NCBI GenBank assembly: GCA_947427385.1
Contig: CANEHT010000004.1
Coordinates: forward strand, 1-64,000
Reading direction: 5' to 3'
Length of the DNA: 64,000 bases
Origin: an uncultured Clostridia bacterium
Lineage (GTDB): Bacteria > Bacillota > Clostridia > Lachnospirales > CAMVHY01
The position numbers and the translations under genes were made by a program. The notes under the pieces were generated by a model. The model did not search any database. It was given only the letters and a program-made list of their open reading frames with translations, and was not told the origin of the DNA. Shown here piece after piece: positions 7,678 to 14,778 of the stretch (its first letter is position 1; every line of letters begins with the position of its first letter).

Positions 7678-8622
7678 TTATACCAACAGACAACATTTTG
7701 ATTTTCCCGTTGGCGGTACTTCTTTTTCATTTTCATTTTGTGTTACTTTCTTTGATTTTATATATATCTTTTGATATATTGACGAGTTTTGAGGAAAAGG
7801 AATGTTTGTATTTTTAATAGTTCGAGTTTGTTCGGGAGTCAATATATTTGACTGATATTCATCAAAGTGTTGCAATAATGTATAAAATAAAACTATTCTT
7901 GGCCCATAACAAGGTATTAAGTTTATTAAAATATATTTTATTTGCTCTTCGTTTGCCCAAGCAAATGTTTCGTTTGAAGGATATCCAGCAGCAATTTCTT
8001 GTGGTATAAACATTGAAAAGAAAGCAGGATAATTCTCTTGAAAATAATTAATCCCATAATTGTTTACAGTTGCTATTGCAGAATTATTTATAAATGAGGC
8101 TAAACTAGGGCAAGTATTATTTGAAATTATATATTGAATGGCTTCTGTTTTTTTCGCAAGGAAAACCATGAAATTTATTTTATCTTGGTCAACTCCAGTA
8201 TTTTCACATGATTTTTTTATAAGAGAGGCAACAGCTTCTTTTAATTGCTCAATACTTAAAGTTATTCCTTGTTCATGTGCAACTTTAATAGTAGATGTTG
8301 TCAGAGGATAAATAAATTCACATAAAATATATTGATGAAATTCTCTATCCCTTTGTGCAACTTGCATTTTTAAATTTTGAGTTTCTTCTATTATTTTTGC
8401 TTTTTCTTTGTTTTGTAATCTTAGTTGTTCATCTTTTTCAGCAAGTTCTTTATGCAATTCAGTATTTTGTTTTTTTAAATTATTATAGTTATTATAAGCG
8501 TCTATTACACCTGCAAAAGATCCTGCAAGACCAACTACGTCGGCGCCAGCATTCACAATATTATTTTGAAACTGTCTTTCTTCACGTTCTTCACGTTCAA
8601 TTCTGTCTCTAAGTGTTTCCAA
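7678..8622 (-). CDS. CaaX-box protein (C-C-L-L-V), paralogue
   Basis: A 314-residue protein. The N-terminal ~110 residues hold a short hydrophobic patch (AGADVVGLAGSFAGVIDA) and a coiled coil of heptad-like Leu/Glu/Lys repeats. The C-terminal ~120 residues align with the protein at 6155: FFSMF..EIAAGYPSNETF, RIVLFYTLLQHFDEYQ, IKNTNIPFPQNSSIYQK. It ends GKSKCCLLV: the CaaX cysteine is preceded by a second cysteine, which in host proteins can be palmitoylated. The MTFGAK tag is absent. The start is a TTG with GGAGGG upstream. It is divergent from the T4SS operon and has its own promoter at 8677-8705. Confidence 0.8.
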   Translation of the reverse strand: METLRDRIEREEREERQFQNNIVNAGADVVGLAGSFAGVIDAYNNYNNLKKQNTELHKELAEKDEQLRLQNKEKAKIIEETQNLKMQVAQRDREFHQYILCEFIYPLTTSTIKVAHEQGITLSIEQLKEAVASLIKKSCENTGVDQDKINFMVFLAKKTEAIQYIISNNTCPSLASFINNSAIATVNNYGINYFQENYPAFFSMFIPQEIAAGYPSNETFAWANEEQIKYILINLIPCYGPRIVLFYTLLQHFDEYQSNILTPEQTRTIKNTNIPFPQNSSIYQKIYIKSKKVTQNENEKEVPPTGKSKCCLLV

Positions 8623-8676
8623 AATAATCCCTCCAAAAAAAATATAAAATTTAATTTCTAATTATTACCACAAAAA

Positions 8677-8705
8677 TTTATAACATATAATTTTTTATTT
8701 TACAA
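8677..8705 (-). promoter_or_regulatory. Promoter for the minus-strand CaaX gene
   Basis: On the minus strand TTGTAA (8700-8705) and TATAAA (8677-8682) are 17 bases apart, about 55 bases upstream of the TTG start at 8622. Back to back with the T4SS operon promoter. Confidence 0.65.
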
Positions 8706-8785
8706 GTATAAAAGTAAAAAAAATATGTTTTTTAATATGAGAAGAAAAATATTTTGGTAAAAATAAAATATGAAATTATATCCTC

Positions 8786-8814
8786 TTGACAAAAAAATTT
8801 GATTTTCATATAAT
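8786..8814 (+). promoter_or_regulatory. Promoter of the T4SS operon
   Basis: Perfect TTGACA (8786-8791) and TATAAT (8809-8814) with a 17-base spacer, 32 bases before the ATG at 8847. It probably drives the whole gene series to 21394, where the next strong terminator lies. Confidence 0.85.
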
Positions 8815-8846
8815 AATTTCATAACAATTTTTTGGAGGTGTTTTGC

Positions 8847-9649
8847 ATGGCTGGTGATAATGTCGCTATAAATGCAGGTTTGGCTTTAATAAAATTGATA
8901 CAGCAAATTCTTGAATTAATTATGAAAGTAATGGATCATAAAGCTGGAAAATTGGAAAATGAGAATAAAAATTTAAAAGCTCAACTTAAAGAAAAGGATG
9001 ATAAAATAAAAGCGGGAGAGGGAGATATAGATAAGCTCAAACAAGAACGTGATGATATAAAAAAAAGATTAGATGATAATGAGAAAAAATTAAGTAATAT
9101 AAATAAAGCTAGAGAAAATGTAAATGCAATGATAAACGAACCAGGAAATGCTAGTATTGTAAGTGCCATAAATTCTGTAGGGCAAGGGAGAAATACTCTT
9201 ACAAACAGTGAAGTTCTTCAAGTAGTTAATATTTTACAAGATAGAGCAGCTGCTGGGCTTGGCAAGGAAGCACGAGACTCAATTAGAGGTGATATAGAAG
9301 CTGCTGTTAGAAGAACAATGCCAGTTAATGTTCCTGATAATGTACATCAAGCACTTTCTCAAATAGATTCAAATTATCCTTATAATGCAGCAACAATTAA
9401 TCAATATATAAATGTAAATATTGACAGTCCTAATGTTGACAAAAGTGTATTGCAAGGAGTTAAAGATATTCAACAAGCGTTTCAAGATGGGCGAGCTGTA
9501 TTACGTAATAATGCACCAGTACAAACTGATGCACAACAAATGACATATGGAAAAAATTTAGGAAGTTCTATGGGAACAATGACTTTTGGAGGAAAAGCTG
9601 CTGCTGGAACTCAACAAAAATCTGTTGCTGCACATGATGAAGCGAAATA
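8847..9649 (+). CDS. MTFGAK-tagged coiled-coil protein, first gene of T4SS operon
   Basis: A 267-residue soluble protein of unknown family. A short hydrophobic helix (residues ~10-30) is followed by a long Lys/Glu coiled coil (to ~90) and an Ala/Asn-rich helical half. Near the C-terminus are two tag copies: QMTYGKNLG, then TMTFGGKAAAGTQQ. These match the tag of the CaaX protein at 6155 down to the QQ that follows. The end is polar (AAHDEAK) with no CaaX box. The start is the ATG at 8847 after GGAGGTG. The next gene follows after 27 bases. It may be a secreted substrate, or an accessory such as a chaperone that shares the tag. Confidence 0.78.
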
Positions 9650-9676
9650 ATATTAATTTTTTTGGAGGTGAATATC

Positions 9677-9829
9677 ATGTCAGATTATAAATTTGATGAT
9701 GATAATCAAAATTCAGTTGTAAATCAAAATATTGATAATGAAAACGCAGAAAAAACTGTTACAAGAATGACTTTTGGAGCAAAAAGTGAAGCTGCAAAAA
9801 AAGCTAGAGAAAATATACAAGAAAATTAA
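9677..9829 (+). CDS. Small MTFGAK-tagged protein (50 residues)
   Basis: A 50-codon gene with an excellent ribosome-binding site (GGAGGTG, 9 bases before ATG). The first 28 residues are acidic and Asn-rich; then comes RMTFGAKSEAAKKAR and a short polar tail. So about a third of the protein is the tag itself. It sits between the tagged coiled-coil protein and the coupling ATPase, 27 and 42 bases from them, in the same operon. The tag is therefore linked to the secretion machine by position. Function is unknown; a substrate adaptor or small substrate are possibilities. Confidence 0.78.
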   Translation: MSDYKFDDDNQNSVVNQNIDNENAEKTVTRMTFGAKSEAAKKARENIQEN

Positions 9830-9871
9830 TTACAAATAATTATAAAAATGATTTCTTGGAGGTGAAAGTTT

Positions 9872-11737
9872 ATGTTAAAACCTAATAGAATAATGAATGC
9901 ATTGATTGGTATTTGGACTTTGGCAATGTTTTGGATTTTAAATAGGTTCGCATATTTGCTTAGTATTACTGAGGAAGTAATATTTTATAAAAAATATCAA
10001 ATTGCTATAGCTAATTTAGTTGGAGATTTAATTGCAAATCCACTTTTTATTTCTAAAACTGCTTTTGATATCACAATTGGTATCTGTGGCGCATTATTAC
10101 CGATTGCAATTTATGTTTATAATTTTGCAGGTCGTAGAAATTTTATGATTGGCAAAGAACATGGTTCAGCTGAATGGGGTAAACATAAAAATATTGGCCC
10201 ATTTATGGATAAAAATCCTGAAAAAAATATGCTTTTTACTGATACCGAAGGAATGTCAATTGATACAAGAAAAACTTTCCGGAATAATAATGTAGTAGTA
10301 ATTGGTGGTAGTGGTAGTGGTAAAACAAGATATTTTGTTAAGCCAAATTTAATGCAATGCCATAGTAGTTACGTTATAACTGACCCTAAAGGTAGTCTTA
10401 TTAATGAAACAGGTCATATGCTTGAAAAAAATGGTTACAAAATAAAAGTATTTAATCTTATAGATTTTGCTAAAAGTGACCATTATAACTTTTTTGAGTA
10501 TGTTCATGATGAAAAAGATATCTTGAAACTTATTACAAATTTAATTACGAATACAAATGGTGATAAAAAAGGTGGTGGAGCCGATCCTTTCTGGGAAAAA
10601 GCCGAAACTGCTTTACTTGAAGCTTTATTCGCATTCGTATTAATGGAAGCTCCAAAAAATGAACAAAATATTGGAACTGTAATGGAATTGTTGAGACTTG
10701 CAGAAGTAAAAGAAGAAAATGAAAATTATAAATCGCCACTTGATATTTTGTTTGAAGATTTAAAAGCTGAAAAGCCTGACCATTTTGCTTGTAAACAATA
10801 TGATTTGTTTAAGTTGGCAGCTGGTAAAACTGCTAAAAGTATTTTGGTATCAGTTGGTGTACGTTTGGCAACATTTAATATTAAAGCCGTATCTGATATG
10901 CTTTCTGAGGATACAATTGAGCTTGACAAAATTGGTGAAGAAAAAACAGCTTTGTTTATAGTAATTTCCGACTCAGACCGTACATTTAACTTCTTGGCAG
11001 CAATGATGTATCAGCAATTATTTGATTCATTGTTTTTAAAAGCTGAACAAAAATATGCTGGACGGCTTCCGATACATGTTAGATTTTTGTTGGACGAGTT
11101 TGCAAATATAGGTTTAATTCCAAACTTTGAAATTTATATAGCTACAATGCGTAGCCGTGAAATGTCAGTTAACGTTATTTTACAGAACGTTGCACAGCTT
11201 AAAGGACTTTATAAAGATACGTGGGAGACGATTACTGGTAACTGTGATACTTTGCTTTTCCTTGGTGGTAAGGAACAATCAACTTGTGAATATATTTCAA
11301 AAATGATTGGTAAAACAACCATTGACTTGCGTACAACTTCTGAAAGTAAAGGTTCACAAGGTAGTTTTTCAAATAGTGGACAAGTTGTTGGCCGTGAGTT
11401 AATAACACCGGATGAAGTTGGTTTGTTGGAAGGTACTGAATGTATATTGTCAATACGTGGTGTTAGACCGTTTAGATCTCGTAAATATGTAATAGAAAGA
11501 CACAAGCGTTATAAACTATTATCAGATTATAACAAAAAGAATACTTATGTAGTTCAAGATGCTGAAACAAGAAAAATGGATAAATTTTTTGAATCAGTTA
11601 AAGGCTTACCAACAGTTGAAGGTGTTGATAATTGGGAAAACTTTAAGCTCGAAAATTTTATAAATATGGAAGAACTTGAAGAGCAAATAAATGAATTTAT
11701 TGATGCTAAAATTTTAAATGTTGATGATGAAGAATAA
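9872..11737 (+). CDS. virD4: VirD4/TraG-type T4SS coupling ATPase
   Basis: A 621-residue inner-membrane ATPase that selects substrates and passes them to the type IV secretion channel. Two N-terminal membrane segments (residues ~8-32 and ~64-86) precede the cytoplasmic motor. Walker A is GGSGSGKT at 145-152, followed by the family motif VITDPKGSL. Walker B lies in RFLLDEFANIG, and ILQNVAQLKGLY and GNCDTLLFLGG follow as in TraG/VirD4. It is closest in style to coupling proteins of Firmicute conjugative elements. The acidic tail after the motor (residues ~580-621) may dock substrates. The start has GGAGGTGA upstream. No relaxase gene accompanies it. Confidence 0.93.
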   Translation: MLKPNRIMNALIGIWTLAMFWILNRFAYLLSITEEVIFYKKYQIAIANLVGDLIANPLFISKTAFDITIGICGALLPIAIYVYNFAGRRNFMIGKEHGSAEWGKHKNIGPFMDKNPEKNMLFTDTEGMSIDTRKTFRNNNVVVIGGSGSGKTRYFVKPNLMQCHSSYVITDPKGSLINETGHMLEKNGYKIKVFNLIDFAKSDHYNFFEYVHDEKDILKLITNLITNTNGDKKGGGADPFWEKAETALLEALFAFVLMEAPKNEQNIGTVMELLRLAEVKEENENYKSPLDILFEDLKAEKPDHFACKQYDLFKLAAGKTAKSILVSVGVRLATFNIKAVSDMLSEDTIELDKIGEEKTALFIVISDSDRTFNFLAAMMYQQLFDSLFLKAEQKYAGRLPIHVRFLLDEFANIGLIPNFEIYIATMRSREMSVNVILQNVAQLKGLYKDTWETITGNCDTLLFLGGKEQSTCEYISKMIGKTTIDLRTTSESKGSQGSFSNSGQVVGRELITPDEVGLLEGTECILSIRGVRPFRSRKYVIERHKRYKLLSDYNKKNTYVVQDAETRKMDKFFESVKGLPTVEGVDNWENFKLENFINMEELEEQINEFIDAKILNVDDEE

Positions 11738-11761
11738 AAAATTTAAAGGAGGTGATTTAAT

Positions 11762-12031
11762 ATGACTGAAAATATGTTATTAGCTTCTCTTGATATACCA
11801 AGTGTTTCTACTGTTGGTGGTGCAACTTTAATAAGTGATGTTATGAATATGGTTACTCAATTTACAATTGTAGGTGGAGCATTTTGGGCTGTTTGGGGTG
11901 TTATAGTTTTGGCTGGTGCCTTGAAAGATAAAAATGGTCCTGGTTTACAAGCAGGTATTTGGCAACTTGTTGGTGGTGCTTTAATTATAGTTGCTGCTGC
12001 TTTATTTAAGTCAGTGGTTTCATTTGGTTAA
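11762..12031 (+). CDS. Maff2-like small membrane protein (pilin-like), single module
   Basis: An 89-residue protein with two membrane helices. The module reads VGGAFWAVWGVIVLAGALKD, a short charged turn (KNGPGLQ), then IWQLVGGALIIVAAALF. I liken it to the Maff2 family found between the coupling ATPase and the TrbL-like protein in Firmicute conjugative elements, where it occupies the place of VirB2 pilin. No cleaved signal is obvious. GGAGGTGA precedes the ATG. A stable hairpin with a T-run follows at 12061, before the next pilin gene. Confidence 0.8.
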   Translation: MTENMLLASLDIPSVSTVGGATLISDVMNMVTQFTIVGGAFWAVWGVIVLAGALKDKNGPGLQAGIWQLVGGALIIVAAALFKSVVSFG

Positions 12032-12060
12032 AAAATCCAAAGATAATATTTTAAATTTTT

Positions 12061-12100
12061 ATCTCTTATCCATTTTTGTGGATGAGAGATGAATTTTTTT
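12061..12100 (+). terminator. Hairpin with T-run inside the T4SS operon (possible attenuator)
   Basis: ATCTCTTATCCA pairs with TGGATGAGAGAT (one G-U pair), then GAATTTTTTT. It lies between the first and second pilin-like genes. As an imperfect terminator it would give more first-pilin transcript than downstream machine transcript; it could also protect the 3' end of a processed mRNA. Confidence 0.6.
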
Positions 12101-12125
12101 ATATTTGGGAGGTGTATTTTTTGCA

Positions 12126-12560
12126 ATGATATTAAATTCTTACTCAGCAGCTACAGCTACAGATTTATTAAATTTAGTTGCAAGTTTTGATAATATTGGT
12201 GGATCTATTTGGATGGTTTGGGGAACGATTGTGTTAGCTAGCAGTTTAAAAGATAAAAATGGCCCTGGTTTACAGTCTGGTATTTGGCAAATCGTTGGTG
12301 GTTTAATGATAATGACTGCTACATATTTGTTTAAAAATATTTCGACAAATGCTTTACTTTTAGATGATGTTTTAGGTATAGGTGCTAAATTTGCTATGAT
12401 TGGTGGAGCGTTATGGACAATATGGGGTGTTATTATTTTAGCTGGTGCTTTGAAGGAAAAAACTGGGCCAGCATTACAATCAGCTATTTGGCAAATTGTT
12501 GGTGGACTTTTAATAATGGTTGCTTCTACTTTATTTTATTCAGTTGCGAGCCAAAAATAA
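12126..12560 (+). CDS. Maff2-like pilin protein with two fused modules
   Basis: A 144-residue protein that contains the pilin-like module twice. Copy one reads IGGSIWMVWGTIVLASSLKD...GPGLQSGIWQIVGG, and copy two IGGALWTIWGVIILAGALKE...GPALQSAIWQIVGG. Each copy has two membrane helices, so four in all. I use the ATG at 12126, 12 bases after GGGAGGTG; an in-frame TTG at 12105 overlaps that ribosome-binding site. It likely arose by internal duplication of the 11762 gene. Confidence 0.78.
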   Translation: MILNSYSAATATDLLNLVASFDNIGGSIWMVWGTIVLASSLKDKNGPGLQSGIWQIVGGLMIMTATYLFKNISTNALLLDDVLGIGAKFAMIGGALWTIWGVIILAGALKEKTGPALQSAIWQIVGGLLIMVASTLFYSVASQK

Positions 12561-12581
12561 TTTAGAAAGAAGATGATTTAA

Positions 12582-13031
12582 ATAAAATTTATAATTACAG
12601 ATGCAGCTAATAATGTTTTGATTTTTGAAACGCTTATAAATTGTATTACATTTTTTTTTGAAGTAGGTGGAGCTTTATGGAGTGTGCTTGGTGTTATAAG
12701 GCTCGCAAGTTATTTGCATGAAAAAAATGCTCCAGGTCTTCAATCTGCTTTGTGGCAAATTTCTGGCGGATTTTCAATCATTATTGTGGCTATTTTTTTT
12801 AGAACTTTCAATTTTAATTTAGAACTTATTATTAAACTTATAAGTTATGCAAGTAAGATTATTATTTTTGTTGGAGCATTATGGACTTTGTTTGGTGTAA
12901 TAAATTTAGCAGAAAGTTTACGAAATCCTAATGCACCAACTTTAGAATCAAGTTTGTGGCAAATAGTTGGTGGTTTTTGTATTTGTTTTGCCGCTTTCAT
13001 TTTGAATTCTAATATCGTTTTGTTAGTGTGA
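12582..13031 (+). CDS. Maff2-like pilin protein with two modules, unusual start
   Basis: Two further pilin-like modules: VGGALWSVLGVIRLASYLHE...APGLQSALWQISGG, then VGALWTLFGVINLAESL...APTLESSLWQIVGG. The first recognised start (TTG at 12618) has no ribosome-binding site and would cut off the leader seen in the two sister proteins. Open frame continues upstream to an ATA at 12582, which sits at the right distance after AGAAAGAAGATGA and gives a leader similar in length to the sisters. Initiation at a non-standard ATA/ATT codon, or a start codon lost by mutation, is therefore possible. The modules are more diverged than in the other two genes. Confidence 0.6.
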   Translation: MKFIITDAANNVLIFETLINCITFFFEVGGALWSVLGVIRLASYLHEKNAPGLQSALWQISGGFSIIIVAIFFRTFNFNLELIIKLISYASKIIIFVGALWTLFGVINLAESLRNPNAPTLESSLWQIVGGFCICFAAFILNSNIVLLV

Positions 13032-13059
13032 TTTTACAAAAGAAAGGAGTTGTATTTAT

Positions 13060-14277
13060 TTGTTTGGAATGAGTTTTATGCAACTCGGATTAATGAGTAC
13101 AATTGCTAATGCTGTTGGTAAAGCCATAAGTAAGGTTGTTGGAGTTATAGTAGCGCCTATTTTAAAAATATTAGCTGAAATATTGCTTAAATCTCTTATA
13201 ATACCATTTTTGCAAATAATTTTAAAATCAGGATTAATTAATACACTTGTAAGTTTACTTATTAATTTGGTATTAGAGTTATCAGATACTCTTTTTGAAT
13301 TATTGGGCTGGAAAGATGCTTTGATAGATGGAGTAATAAAAGCAGCAGATGGTATTTTTTATGCAATTTCTACTGGTCCTATAGTTGATATGTTAGGTTG
13401 GACACCTATAAATTTTTTTGATAAAGGTTTTCATAATCATTTTGGAGATCAGACATTAACAACAAGTACTGCTAATCCATATTTTTTATCTATACATTTA
13501 ATGAAAGATGGAATAATGCCAACAGCAATGATAGTTTTTTCTCTTATTATTTTAATAGAATTATTTCAAATAACTGTAAGAACAGAAGGTATGCGTAATT
13601 CTGGTTTTGAAACACCATTTAAATTAATGGTAAAAGTTGCAATTTGTAAAATTTTATTGGATAATACGCAAATGGTATTAGAAGCTATTTTCAATACCGG
13701 TTCTAATTTGTTTTTTAAATTACATGAACTTGTTGGAGAGGGAGGAATTTATAGTGTTGATGATGCGTCATTGAGAAACATTTTAACGCAACCTTCTGTT
13801 AAATGGTATGGTTTAGTCTTTATTTTTTTACAAATGGGAATACAATTTATTTTTATTAAAGTTGTTATGTTAGTTGTTCCATTTGTTTTATTTGGTCGTG
13901 TTATGGAAATGTATGTTTATATAACTTTGGCGCCTTTACCTTTTGCAACATTTGCTAGTCAGGAATTAAGCCAAATTGGTAAGAATTTTTTGAAAAATTT
14001 TATTGGTATATCTTTGAAAGTTGTTGCTATGTATATTGTTCTTTTGACTTTTGCTTCAATGATGTTATTTTTGATTTTTGGACATGCTGGTGATGTTTCT
14101 TCGGCAATAACTGCTATTGTTTCAACTATGTTTAGTAAAGGAGTTCTTTTTTGGGTTGGTGTAGGTAAATTAGCATTAGAAGGAGGAGTTAAACCGTTAA
14201 TTTTTGCAATTATGCTTTTAATGTCTATAATGGGTACTGATAAATATGTTAAATCAATTACGGGTGCTTTTTATTAA
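13060..14277 (+). CDS. TrbL/VirB6-like polytopic T4SS membrane protein
   Basis: A 405-residue protein with about eight membrane segments. An N-terminal amphipathic/hydrophobic stretch (residues 5-80) is followed by a soluble loop (~100-150) and a polytopic half with conserved-looking segments such as VMEMYVYITLAPLPFATFAS and the C-terminal IMGTDKYVKSITGAFY. This matches the TrbL-like channel component of Firmicute conjugative systems (VirB6 counterpart), which forms the inner-membrane channel with VirB4 and the pilin. It starts at a TTG 10 bases after AAAGGAG. Its place between pilin-like and PrgI-like genes is the standard order. Confidence 0.85.
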   Translation: MFGMSFMQLGLMSTIANAVGKAISKVVGVIVAPILKILAEILLKSLIIPFLQIILKSGLINTLVSLLINLVLELSDTLFELLGWKDALIDGVIKAADGIFYAISTGPIVDMLGWTPINFFDKGFHNHFGDQTLTTSTANPYFLSIHLMKDGIMPTAMIVFSLIILIELFQITVRTEGMRNSGFETPFKLMVKVAICKILLDNTQMVLEAIFNTGSNLFFKLHELVGEGGIYSVDDASLRNILTQPSVKWYGLVFIFLQMGIQFIFIKVVMLVVPFVLFGRVMEMYVYITLAPLPFATFASQELSQIGKNFLKNFIGISLKVVAMYIVLLTFASMMLFLIFGHAGDVSSAITAIVSTMFSKGVLFWVGVGKLALEGGVKPLIFAIMLLMSIMGTDKYVKSITGAFY

Positions 14278-14301
14278 TTTTATTTACTGGAGGCGAAAAT
14301 T

Positions 14302-14778
14302 ATGCCGCTCGAGGTAAAAATTCCTAAAGAAATAACTGAGTATAGAGAAAAAATTATTTTTGGTCTTAGTGTTCGTCAATTATTTTGTGTTGCAATTGCT
14401 GTGATTATTTGTATGATGACTTTTTTTGCGGTTAAACCGTTTATCGGAAATGATTTAGCAGGTTATTTGGTTTTAGTAGAAGCAATGCCTGTTATGGGTA
14501 TTGGTTTTTTACGTATAAATGGATTTACGTTTGAAAAATATGCAATGATTGTTATCAATCATATGTTTAATCAACAAATTCGTGTTTATAGAACAAGATT
14601 GTCCGTTGATTTTTTTGATTATTATAGTGATTTTGGATTGGGAGTGAGTGTTAGCGATGAGCTTATTTCAAAAGTCAAAGCAGAAAAATATTCAAAAGTT
14701 AGAGGCGAATCAACAAATTCGCAAGATGTTTTCAAACAAGGAAAAAATAAAGAATCAAAACTTAAAGCAGATAAATGA
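14302..14778 (+). CDS. PrgI-family T4SS membrane protein
   Basis: A 158-residue protein beginning MPLEVKIPKEITEYREKI, a typical PrgI-family N-terminus, then two membrane helices (residues ~26-47 and 53-75). After a conserved cytoplasmic segment, the tail is Lys/Ser-rich. PrgI/VirB3-like proteins accompany VirB4 in Gram-positive conjugation machines. GGAGGCG precedes the ATG. The last ~120 bases overlap the VirB4 gene in another frame, which explains the low-complexity tail. Confidence 0.88.
   Translation: MPLEVKIPKEITEYREKIIFGLSVRQLFCVAIAVIICMMTFFAVKPFIGNDLAGYLVLVEAMPVMGIGFLRINGFTFEKYAMIVINHMFNQQIRVYRTRLSVDFFDYYSDFGLGVSVSDELISKVKAEKYSKVRGESTNSQDVFKQGKNKESKLKADK

Noticed and set aside
6110..9169. 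Antisense frames opposite the MTFGAK/CaaX genes (6110-6400, 8355-8612, 8981-9169)
   Set aside because: Hydrophobic composition is due to reading A-rich coding DNA backwards; there is no ribosome-binding site and the plus or minus partner genes are well supported.
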